64,000 nucleotides of DNA from Haematococcus lacustris (lineage: Eukaryota; Chlorophyta; Chlorophyceae; Chlamydomonadales; Haematococcaceae): contig JASKMD010000008.1 of assembly GCA_030144725.1 (NCBI GenBank), positions 5,645,056 to 5,709,055 of the forward strand, given 5' to 3'. The translations under genes were made by a program, and so were the position numbers. The notes beneath the pieces are model-generated. The model was not told the origin of the DNA and searched no databases. It saw nothing but the letters and a program-made list of their open reading frames with translations. How positions within the stretch are numbered: the first letter of the stretch is position 1; each line of letters starts with the position of its first letter. Below are positions 11,714-21,287 of the stretch, piece after piece.

Positions 11714-12797
11714 TTGTGGCACAGCTGGACGGAAGGGCCTAGGCGGCTCGGTGCCGCTGCTGCAACTCAAGCAACATGCCCAGCAGCCATGCCCAGCAGT
11801 CATACCAGGCTGCCGGCTCTGCGGTGAAATCCACCACCACCCAGAATTAGCCTGCCCCTCTGCCAGCGGATTTCGTTTTGTTCTGATGGTCGAAGCAATG
11901 CGCTGAAAGGCACGAACAAGCAATGAGGGCCGCGGCATGATGCCATGGGCACACGAGCAGGGTAAGAATGCCACAGTAGGCTATGCTGCGGTTGTGCACA
12001 AAGACACTTGCATTCCGCACTCGATGCAGTCAGCTGAAAGGAGTGTTACGAAGTAAGGGAGCTCCTGTAAACAGTAACAGTACTGCAGCTTAGCACGAAC
12101 CGTTTTGTCACGTTGTATTGTGTGCCTGTAATGATGTAACTATCTTGGTCTTGTGTATAGCCCGCCACTGATGACAGCTCCCCGTCCAGCCAGCCCTTTG
12201 CAATACAGTCAGCATCTGCTGAAGCCGCAGTCGCCATGACACACACTGTTCTGGAGCACTAGCGTCAACATTGCATGCATCCAGACATCCTTCAGGATAT
12301 TTGCACTGAACGGGAACACATGCAAGCTGCATGCTTAACATGACATGACCATTGGTCATTCACCAATCAGAAACACTAACAACTAAAACCAGGAAACAAA
12401 CGGGAAAACCATGGAATAAACAGGAAAACCAGGAAATAAAAAATCAATTAGCGGTTCACGAAGCAAATGCTGCACAAAGTCAAGTAAAGCAAAAGAAATG
12501 CAGTACCGGCCGTACCGACGCAAGCAGAGCACGGTGGCCAGGTTCTGGGCTGAGGTTAGAAGGCCGTACCCTGCCAGTATTCAGAGCCTCCCAACTCTCA
12601 TGAAAAGAGGGTGTGTCCTTTACACGAGGTTTATTTCTCGCTCAGGTTGCCGATTAAGCATCGAAGCACACCACTGTGTAGAGGACTCGCTTGGCTACAC
12701 GGGATGCCTGTCCTAAGCTCTATCGAATGTGTACCTGGGCGTGAACCTGGCATACATTTTGTGGGCAGATATCACCATGCACGCCTCCTCCACTCTC
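11714..12797. other. Intergenic; no gene recognised
   Basis: Apart from the TGTAA motifs, the region has an AT-richer patch with AAACCAGGAAA-type direct repeats (about 12380-12445). No supported coding sequence is present. Confidence 0.5.
12066..12139 (+). terminator. Candidate polyadenylation signals (TGTAA cluster)
   Basis: TGTAA occurs at 12066-12070, 12127-12131 and 12135-12139. It lies 350-430 bp after the stop codon of the armadillo-like gene. TGTAA is the usual polyadenylation signal in chlorophyte nuclear genes. Position and motif only. Confidence 0.35.
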
Positions 12798-13067
12798 GAC
12801 CGAGATAATGATGCCGTGATGACGCAAACGCAAGTATGTGTGCAACCGCGCTTTGTGTTGCGATGGCCGGAACTGCGAGTTTGAAACCTAAGAAGCTGAA
12901 ATGCTTCTTTAACGCACCCACACCACTACTAATGCTGCGATGAGGACAGCTGCATACTTCTTAGCATCAATTAGCTTTCACTCGTCTTTTGTGTCGCTCG
13001 CGCTGTCACGCGTATCAGAGTTGGGAGGGTCTGACTAGCAGACCTGTGGCTGCGCCCGGTGCGCAGC

Positions 13068-13570
13068 ATGGCGACGCGATCCCGGATCCGGGGCCTGATG
13101 TGCTCAACAAGCATCAACAACATCAGGTTCTACGACCGAGACGAGCCGCGCTGAACATCCGCCGCATTGCAGCCGGACCGGGCCGCCCTCGCGAGCTCCG
13201 CAGCTGGACGGTAGGGCACGACCGGACGTGTTAATGTTAATGTTTTGTTAAAGTTGACCGCTTGGTCGTAATACAAGTCATTTTTTGCTGTCGTTCTGGT
13301 CGCGACACGGCAATGCACCCAGCGACACTATGCAGGCAGAAGTGGCCATTATCGCTGGCCCAGACGCAGCAAAACGGGTATGTTCAAGATTTGTTAAAGC
13401 TGTTGTCAAACCCAAAAGATCAGGATGTTAAATTAACCGGTCGTGCTCTACTGGACGGGCCGCCCGGCCATGCCTAAACCAGGCAGACCAGGCTAGGTGT
13501 GGGTGCTCGTGCGCGACAAGGGCCTGCTACGGAAGTGACAGCGGCGGCACCAGCGGCAGCGATAGTGACA
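13068..13570 (+). pseudogene. Fanzor (OrfB/TnpB-like) C-terminal remnant, gamma group, copy 1
   Basis: Translated pieces read RRAALNIRRIAAGPGRPREL at about 13140-13200. After the 241-bp insertion, WTGRPAMPKPGRPG and VLVRDKGLLRK follow at about 13452-13545. The first piece resembles the RuvC-III block (D-x-NAA-x-N-I) of Fanzor/TnpB proteins, with the aspartate position already lost. The second looks like the C-terminal tail. Stop codons and the MITE insertion break the frame. Family assignment is by motif resemblance only, but coding continuity across the MITE once the duplicated TGGACG is removed supports it. Confidence 0.5.
13211..13451. mobile_element. 241-bp MITE with 15-bp TIRs and 6-bp target duplication
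   Basis: The left end GTAGGGCACGACCGG (13211-13225) is the inverted complement, with one mismatch, of the right end (13437-13451). The element is flanked by TGGACG at 13205-13210 and 13452-13457. It has no coding capacity. It splits the gamma Fanzor remnant. The duplicate copy is at 16805-17047. Confidence 0.85.
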
Positions 13571-13795
13571 TGTGTATCATGCCATAAGCTAAACAAACAA
13601 AAAATTCATTTGCCCCTCACAAAGGGGATGTGTGTGCGCTGCAGTATGCATAGGCTAGGGTAGGGCTCTAGCGACTCCTAGGGCTAGGGACATGCCATGA
13701 GCCAAACAACGGTCGTGTTTGCAGTAGCCTTTACAATAAGCGCATAGAGCCCCTCTTCTCCCTGAGGCCCCCCACGTTAGCAATTTAAAGTCGCT

Positions 13796-14158
13796 GTGCC
13801 GCTGCATGCTGCATTGTTGTATGCTGCATGCATGCAAGCCCGCCGATCACTGCCCTTTACTATTCCGCCTCTGTTGTATGCGTGCAAAAAGCCGATGCGC
13901 CTGCAATGGCTGGCCCGCCAGAGCACCATTCGAGCCGTGTGGGCTGCTTTGGCCGACCCGGTCATTCGAGAACGTATTACATCTCTGTTAACTGCCTGTC
14001 GCATCCCCCTCTTGCTGCCGTCCGACTTGCTTGCCGGGGTTCTTTGCGTTGCTCTGGTTCGCCAGCGTGGCTCTGGCGCTCTGGAGCCACGAGTAGTGCA
14101 AATCCAGTCTGTCACGGAGGACAGCGCGCGCGGGCTGGTGCGTTTGACACAACACTGA
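13796..14158 (+). CDS. Unrecognised open frame in duplication unit 1 (identical copy 17392-17754)
   Basis: This is a 120-codon frame. Its second half, roughly residues 35-118, has protein-like composition (predicted helices such as STIRAVWAALADPVIRERI, then a hydrophobic stretch). It may be an exon of a host gene or a transposon fragment. There is no recognisable domain. Its twin in unit 2 is unchanged, but near-complete identity of the whole unit makes that uninformative about selection. Confidence 0.3.
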   Translation: MPLHAALLYAACMQARRSLPFTIPPLLYACKKPMRLQWLARQSTIRAVWAALADPVIRERITSLLTACRIPLLLPSDLLAGVLCVALVRQRGSGALEPRVVQIQSVTEDSARGLVRLTQH

Positions 14159-15390
14159 CTGCCTTTACTTTGGAGTAGCATGAGGGCATCAGAACGTGAC
14201 TCCCCAACCCACTTCATCCATCATTACCCCATCCCTGCGGAGGATTGCCAGCCATTTTGGCACAAGAGGCATGTCCTGATGACAGTTTACAACTGTACAT
14301 ACGTTGCCGTGCGACAGACACCATTGCTGGTGGTGCTGCCGTTGTTGCTGCCGCGGTCGGGCCAGTAGCCAGCTCAGCCCCAGACCCTGCCTCTCTCAGC
14401 TGATCAGCCAGATGCTTCAATGCAGTCTCACAGCCCCTTTTTGCGACCTGGCCCATTGATGGCCTTTGCAGCCTGCTCAGCCTCAGCCGGCATTGGGCTG
14501 GTGGGGTGTCTTGGGCCCAGGCTCAATGGCTGCTGCCGGGCTGCGTGACTGCGCAGAAGCTATGGGACCTTAACAGGGGCACCTGGGGGCACCACATCAG
14601 GCACAGCAGACTTGCATATTCACATGGCTTGGTGGGGCTTTCAGCGAGCTCAGGCTCTTCTTGGCAACAATGCCTATCAGTGTGTTGGCTTCCAACTGGG
14701 CGCAGCAGGTTGAAGCTGACTTGGCTGTTTGGCAAATCTACTCCGCAGGCCATTTCTTGCTCCACCCCTTTACACATGACATGACACATGACACATGACA
14801 AGAGTGCCCAGGTTGATAACCCAACCTCTACAGCACATGCTCAATCCACCTGTGGTGTGAGGGGCGTCTATTGCACAGCTGCATCCTGACATCGGCCAGG
14901 CGTCCATGGCAGTTTCTCATGACACTGCTGGCATGCAGCCTAGCTTGCCAGCTGGTACCATGTGTAGGGAAGGGCAGGAATGGGGGCTATGTGTGCCACT
15001 GACATGCAGCGTGTGGCCATGGTCAGAGTTGTACGCTAGTCGGCCAGCAGCCTCTGGGGTCGGGCTTTGTGTGCTCAGCTAGCTTCAGGCCACTGGGTCC
15101 AGGCCCCATGCTGGGTTAGGCTGCTTGTCACTCTTGTGCTGTGTGACCAACGATTGGCAGCGAGTGAGGTGGTGCACAAAGGCAGAAGCAACAGCGGGAG
15201 AGGGGGAGGGTGGCGCCCACCATGCAGGTCCATGCAAGCCTGGTGCTCATCATCAGGGCCCCCATCTAGCTGACCACCACCATCACCACGTTTGCCGAAC
15301 ATCTTGAAGTGTGCGGATCACACTGCGGTGGTCACTCCCTGGTGGCCTCTCCTGGGACAACGGTCCCTATGCACTTCCTGTTGTGTGCAG

Positions 15391-15473
15391 ATGTTTGTCG
15401 TACGGACGGGCCACAGCAAGTGGGCGACCATCTCCGCCCACTGCCTGGATGACTCCCCGCTGCTAGCCAACAG
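15391..15473 (+). pseudogene. Duplicated 5' exons of the Gln-rich gene (unit 1 copy)
   Basis: The exon at 15391-15473 (starting MFVVRTGHSKW, donor GCCAACAG|GTGCAG) and the His/Gln-rich and Gln-rich sequences up to 16392 duplicate those at 21288-22290. In unit 1 the Gln-rich exon is cut off at 16392 by the duplication junction, so this copy cannot make the full protein. Confidence 0.65.
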
Positions 15474-16661
15474 GTGCAGCAGCGGTCATGCTGGCCATGC
15501 GTCTGGTGGAACACGCTCCGCTTGTGCACCTAGGTCATGATGATCATCATCATCACCATCATCACCAGCAGGAGCAGCAGCAGCAGCAGCATTGTCAGCA
15601 GCAGCATGATCATAATCATCATCATCCTCATGACATGGCTCTGCCAAACTTGCATCGCCGCAGACTCAGCGCCATCAGCATGTGCATAAAGATCATGTTG
15701 CCAGTAGCAAAGCCAGCCAAGGCAGCTGTCATGGAAGCCAGATCACCCTAGAGTTGACCTGGTGCCCCAGGCACATGTGCAGGTGCATGGACACGGACTG
15801 GGCAGCACTGGTGCAGCAAGGAGTGGTGTGCCACAGGCTTGCGGCGCGTGCATGGGATAGGTGAGAGGTCAACAGCTGGCTGCACATCCTCTTGCCATGC
15901 AACTGCATGTGATCCATCACATCCCTGGGTTTGAATAGGGGCAGTGCTAGCCATCTGTCAGTCAGTTGTCTGTCCAAGCCAAAGCAAAGGAGCCGACCCC
16001 ATGTCCATGCAGGTTTTGCTGGCTGCAGCTATGCTTGCCCTGGCTGTCAGACGCCAGTGAGCTGCCCCTTCCTCTGCAGCAGCCGGCACCTCTCCTATCT
16101 CCCATCACCCCTTCACAATGGCTTGACACAGTAGTAGTAGCTAGCTCAGCCCCAGACCCTGCCTCCCCTGCTCAACCTATCATCTCAACTGATCAGCCAG
16201 ATGCTTCAAAAGAACAGCTGCTTGTGGGCGTGCAGCAACAGCATCTGCAGCAGGCTGCGGACATGCAGCAAGAGCAGCGGCAAGAGCAGCAGGAGTTGCA
16301 GCAGGAGTTGCAGCAGCAGCAGCAGCAGCAGCAGCAGGGGTTGCAGCAGGAGTTGAAGCAGCAGGAGCAAAAGCTGCCCACAGACGTGGAAGACCGAGAT
16401 AATGATGCCGTGATGACGCAAACGCAAGTATGTGTGCAACCGCGCTTTGTGTTGCGATGGCCGGAACTGCGAGTTTGAAACCTAAGAAGCTGAAATGCTT
16501 CTTTAACGCACCCACACCACTACTAATGCTGCGATGAGGACAGCTGCATACTTCTTAGCATCAATTAGCTTTCACTCGTCTTTTGTGTCGCTCGCGCTGT
16601 CACGCGTATCAGAGTTGGGAGGGTCTGACTAGCAGACCTGTGGCTGCGCCCGGTGCGCAGC

Positions 16662-17166
16662 ATGGCGACGCGATCCCGGATCCGGGGCCTGATGTGCTCA
16701 ACAAGCATCAACAACATCAGGTTCTACGACCGAGACGAGCCGCGCTGAACATCCGCCGCATTGCAGCCGGACCGGGCCGCCCTCGCGAGCTCCGCAGCTG
16801 GACGGTAGGGCACGACCGGACGTGTTAATGTTAATGTTTTGTTAAAGTTGACCGCTTGGTCGTAATACAAGTCATTTTTTGCTGTCGTTCTGGTCGCGAC
16901 ACGGCAATGCACCCAGCGACACTATGCAGGCAGAAGTGGCCAGTGAGACGCAGTCCCAGGCGTAGCAGAACGGGTATGTTCAAGATTTGTTAAAGCTGTT
17001 GTCAAACCCAAAAGATCAGGATGTTAAATTAACCGGTCGTGCTCTACTGGACGGGCCGCCCGGCCATGCCTAAACCAGGCAGACCAGGCTAGGTGTGGGT
17101 GCTCGTGCGCGACAAGGGCCTGCTACGGAAGTGACAGCGGCGGCACCAGCGGCAGCGATAGTGACA
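16662..17166 (+). pseudogene. Fanzor C-terminal remnant, gamma group, copy 2
   Basis: Second copy of the remnant described for unit 1, split by the same MITE (16805-17047). Both arose by the tandem duplication, not by separate transposition. Confidence 0.5.
16805..17047. mobile_element. MITE copy 2 with a divergent internal patch
   Basis: Same TIRs and TGGACG flanks (16799-16804 and 17048-17053) as the unit 1 copy. It is 2 bp longer because of the replaced patch at about 16940-16967. Confidence 0.85.
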
Positions 17167-18441
17167 TGTGTATCATGCCATAAGCTAAACAAACAAAAAA
17201 TTCATTTGCCCCTCACAAAGGGGATGTGTGTGCGCTGCAGTATGCATAGGCTAGGGTAGGGCTCTAGCGACTCCTAGGGCTAGGGACATGCCATGAGCCA
17301 AACAACGGTCGTGTTTGCAGTAGCCTTTACAATAAGCGCATAGAGCCCCTCTTCTCCCTGAGGCCCCCCACGTTAGCAATTTAAAGTCGCTGTGCCGCTG
17401 CATGCTGCATTGTTGTATGCTGCATGCATGCAAGCCCGCCGATCACTGCCCTTTACTATTCCGCCTCTGTTGTATGCGTGCAAAAAGCCGATGCGCCTGC
17501 AATGGCTGGCCCGCCAGAGCACCATTCGAGCCGTGTGGGCTGCTTTGGCCGACCCGGTCATTCGAGAACGTATTACATCTCTGTTAACTGCCTGTCGCAT
17601 CCCCCTCTTGCTGCCGTCCGACTTGCTTGCCGGGGTTCTTTGCGTTGCTCTGGTTCGCCAGCGTGGCTCTGGCGCTCTGGAGCCACGAGTAGTGCAAATC
17701 CAGTCTGTCACGGAGGACAGCGCGCGCGGGCTGGTGCGTTTGACACAACACTGACTGCCTTTACTTTGGAGTAGCATGAGGGCATCAGAACGTGACTCCC
17801 CAACCCACTTCATCCATCATTACCCCATCCCTGCGGAGGATTGCCAGCCATTTTGGCACAAGAGGCATGTCCTGATGACAGTTTACAACTGTACATACGT
17901 TGCCGTGCGACAGACACCATTGCTGGTGGTGCTGCCGTTGTTGCTGCCGCGGTCGGGCCAGTAGCCAGCTCAGCCCCAGACCCTGCCTCTCTCAGCTGAT
18001 CAGCCAAATGCTTCAATGCAGTCTCACAGCCCCTTTTTGCGACCTGGCCCATTGATGGCCTTTGCAGCCTGCTCAGCCTCAGCCGGCATTGGGCTGGTGG
18101 GGTGTCTTGGGCCCAGGCTCAATGGCTGCTGCCGGGCTGCGTGACTGCGCAGAAGCTATGGGACCTTAACAGGGGCACCTGGGGGCACCACATCAGGCAC
18201 AGCAGACTTGCATATTCACATGGCTTGGTGGGGCTTTCAGCGAGCTCAGGCTCTTCTTGGCAACAATGCCTATCAGTGTGTTGGCTTCCAACTGGGCGCA
18301 GCAGGTTGAAGCTGACTTGGCTGTTTGGCAAATCTACTCCGCAGGCCATTTCTTGCTCCACCCCTTTACACATGACATGACACATGACACATGACAAGAG
18401 TGCCCAGGTTGATAACCCAACCTCTACAGCACATGCTCAAT

Positions 18442-18608
18442 GTATAGTATAATGTCAGAGGCCAAGCTGTTACGGGAAAATAATGACCGAGACCTCGTCG
18501 AAAGTTGCAGTAAACGACGAGGCGTAGCCGAGTCGTTTACGCAGCTTGAGACGAGGCCGAGGTCGTTATTTGAACGTGAACAGCGCGGGCCGAGACATTA
18601 TACAGTAT
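18442..18608. mobile_element. 167-bp foldback element
   Basis: The segment is an imperfect palindrome along its whole length: the left arm starts GTATAGTATAATGTC and the right arm ends GACATTATACAG. Internal CGAGACCTCGTCG- and GGCGTAGCCGAGTCG-like palindromes occur. Together with the adjoining TIR element it fills a site that is empty in unit 1 at 14845/14846. It is non-coding. Confidence 0.65.
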
Positions 18609-18704
18609 CCCTTTACATTACGGGTGGCTCGAGGCTACTACGTGTAAGTTATAAGCCAGCAGCATCAACGCGTGTACAACGCGCAACTCTGTCGCCGCAC
18701 CCTG

Positions 18705-18891
18705 CACTTTATCAGTAAAAATCGCGGTTAGGCAGCGGTTGAAGCACTTTCTCAGTAAAATTTGCGGTTAGGCGGTGGTTACAGTAAATCAGCGGCACTT
18801 TTTCAGTAAAAATTGCGGTTAGGCAGCGGTTACAGTAAAAGTCTGCACTTTTTCAGTAAAATTTGCGGTTAGGCAGCGGTTACAGTAAAAC
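18705..18891. repeat. Subterminal tandem repeats of the TIR element
   Basis: About four imperfect copies of a ~45-bp unit containing CACTTTTTCAGTAAAAATTG and GCGGTTAGGCAGCGGTTACA. The position, just inside the left terminus, fits transposase-binding repeats. Confidence 0.8.
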
Positions 18892-19031
18892 CCCGCGGAG
18901 GCCACGCTGTCTCCGGCATCCTACAGCCACGCACACAGCCTGCTCCTAGTTGTGGCGAGCAGCGCAACCTCTCCGGACCAACTCTTGCAAGCCGTGCAAG
19001 TCGCGGTTGAATGTCACTGGGGTCACATCCA

Positions 19032-20555
19032 ATGCAGGTCGCAGCCTTTCAGCCACGCACACAAACCACCGCTATGCCAAACAGCGTCATAACTTCGGAC
19101 TGCGAGGTCGAAGAGGAAGACTGCGAGATTGAGGAGGTAGACTGCGGCGATGACATGTCCATCGGACAATTTAACCTGCTACCACCCATCGACATCGCCA
19201 CTGCACGTCTAGCGGCAGCTAGGATCAATGGTGAGTCCCTAATCAGACTGTCGACCAGCGTTGACTGTTTGACTCCTGGCGGTTACGATGTTACGATGTT
19301 GCGATGCAGAGGAAGCTCCGAGCAAGGAGTCCCAGCAGTCGCAACAGCCACAATGCCGGTCCCAGCAAGCAACGTACCACCAGTTCTCACCAGGAGATCT
19401 GGACGCCTGTCAGGCAAGGCCGCAGGTAATCGGTACCTTCTCATATTAGTCGTTGACTAACCCCGCTACCAAGACTGACATTGTACTGGATGCCATGATA
19501 TGCAGGAGAGGATGCAGAAGAGGATGCCGTGTTAAGGGCATTCATCAAGGCTCCCAAGTTCGCTGATTTGGCAACACGCAGCCGCCTCGACCCAAGCCAA
19601 AGACAAGAGTCAACTCAGGACCAGCTACCAGATGTTTGAGGATGTGCTAGATAACGGCACATACGCTGGTCAGTGACCCGCTGACCTAGCTAAGGCCTGC
19701 CTTGCCCCGCCTTGCCTTGCCCCATAAACAACATAATTCTCGTTTGTATTGCCATGCAGATGGTGAGGTAGCTTCTAAAGAGGTTATGGCTGCGTTGCGG
19801 CTGTTCCTACGCAAGCGCCCTGTCACTGTCGAAGAGCGATGCAGCCACCTGTATGAGTGCTACATGAAGATGCCCAAGGTTCTGTGCATGGTGTTGTGCA
19901 CCCTTGCAACAGGTAGGCAAGGCTGCCAGGGTGCCTTGCAACCTACCTAGAGCCTGTCTAGTGCACCAGGTGTTATACACGACTATATTTTGCACCTTGT
20001 GCAGGGTACCGCAAGTCCAAGGATGGGGGGGAGTGCAACGCAGATTCTTTGCGCCAGCGCATCTTTTCCCTTGCCCGTACTGTGCGTGGTGAACATCACC
20101 GGGTCAAGATCAGTGAGAATGACATGGCTCCCATCCTGCCCATGAGCAGGCACGCGGCAGCGGCTCCGGCTGCGTACGGAGGCCCCCCTCCCACCCCAGG
20201 ACCTGGCAGCTGGCCTATGAGCGGGCATGCGGCAGAAGCACCGCTTGCGTATGGAGGCCCCCCTCCCACCCCAGGACCTGGCAGCTGGCCTATGAGCGGG
20301 CATGCGGCAGAAGCACCGGCTGCGTACGGAGGCCCCCCTCCCACCCCAGGACCTGGCAGCTGGCCAGGCGTTTGGCATACGGCATCATGGGGACCCGCAC
20401 CCAGCACTTGGCAGGCCGCTTGGCATCCAGCTATCACAGCGCATGCGGCTGGAGCCATTGATCCAGGGATAGCCCAAGGCTTTGAAGAGTTCAGGGCTAG
20501 TGAGGCAGCCAGCAAGGCCGCAAAGATGAAGTTACTGGCTGCATTGATAGGATAG
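19032..20555 (+). CDS. Cargo gene of the TIR element: acidic N-terminus and 25-residue repeats
   Basis: Five exons are suggested: 19032-19230, 19310-19425, 19506-19668, 19760-19912 and 20005-20555 (stop TAG). Splice phases agree at all junctions except within exon 3, where the frame entering (EDAEEDAVLRAFIKAPKFAD) differs from the frame leaving (QMFEDVLDNGTYA). That implies a frameshift or an unseen intron. The N-terminus is acidic (DCEVEEEDCEIEEVDCGDD). The middle is helical and basic (ALRLFLRKRPVTVEERC, then SLRQRIFSLARTVRGEH). The C-terminal part has three 25-residue Pro/Gly repeats (YGGPPPTPGPGSWPMSGHA), followed by a helical tail. No DDE or other transposase motif is seen. It could be an accessory DNA-binding protein. 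Function unknown. Confidence 0.55.
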
Positions 20556-20569
20556 GGCGGATTGTTTTA

Positions 20570-20640
20570 GATAGGGGGCTCGGGCTAGATAGGGGGCTTG
20601 GGCTTGTTAGGGGGCTTGTGCTAGATAGGGCGGATCGTTC
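20570..20640. repeat. Right subterminal repeats (GCTAGATAGGGGGCTTGG type)
   Basis: About four imperfect ~18-bp units between the stop codon of the cargo gene and the right TIR. Confidence 0.75.
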
Positions 20641-21287
20641 CAGATAGTGCTGCTAGGGCGGACACAAGTAAGAATGGGTTTAGAAATTGCTGATATTTAC
20701 GGGAAAATAAAAATTCTTACTTCTCCCGTAATGTAAAGGGATCCACCTGTGGTGTGAGGGGCGTCTATTGCACAGCTGCATCCTGACATCGGCCAGGCGT
20801 CCATGGCAGTTTCTCATGACACTGCTGGCATGCAGCCTAGCTTGCCAGCTGGTACCATGTGTAGGGAAGGGCAGGAATGGGGGCTATGTGTGCCACTGAC
20901 ATGCAGCGTGTGGCCATGGTCAGAGTTGTACGCTAGTCGGCCAGCAGCCTCTGGGGTCGGGCTTTGTGTGCTCAGCTAGCTTCAGGCCACTGGGTCCAGG
21001 CCCCATGCTGGGTTAGGCTGCTTGTCACTCTTGTGCTGTGTGACCAACGATTGGCAGCGAGTGAGGTGGTGCACAAAGGCAGAAGCAACAGCGGGAGAGG
21101 GGGAGGGTGGCGCCCACCATGCAGGTCCATGCAAGCCTGGTGCTCATCATCAGGGCCCCCATCTAGCTGACCACCACCATCACCACGTTTGCCGAACATC
21201 TTGAAGTGTGCGGATCACACTGCGGTGGTCACTCCCTGGTGGCCTCTCCTGGGACAACGGTCCCTATGCACTTCCTGTTGTGTGCAG

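Larger units (their letters stand above)
12799..16392. repeat. Tandem duplication, unit 1 (3.59 kb)
   Basis: Bases 12799-16392 are repeated almost perfectly from 16393 onward: 12799-14845 matches 16393-18441, and 14846-16393 matches 20743-22290. The breakpoint shows a 2-bp shared GA. The unit contains the gamma Fanzor remnant with its MITE, an open frame at 13796-14158, the exon at 15391-15473 and the first part of the Gln-rich exon of the downstream gene. Unit 1 retains the uninterrupted version of the site that is filled in unit 2. Confidence 0.95.
18609..20740 (+). mobile_element. 2.1-kb TIR DNA transposon with cargo gene
   Basis: The left end CCCTTTACATTACGGG (18609-18624) is a perfect inverted repeat of the right end (20725-20740). 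The dinucleotide AT flanks both ends. The empty site in unit 1 shows that the total insertion, foldback included, is 2301 bp with an AT duplication. Subterminal repeats lie at 18705-18891 and 20570-20640, as in many transposons where they bind transposase. It encodes no recognisable transposase, so it is either non-autonomous or carries an unknown family of mobility protein. The superfamily is not assigned; a 2-bp AT target duplication is not diagnostic. Confidence 0.8.
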
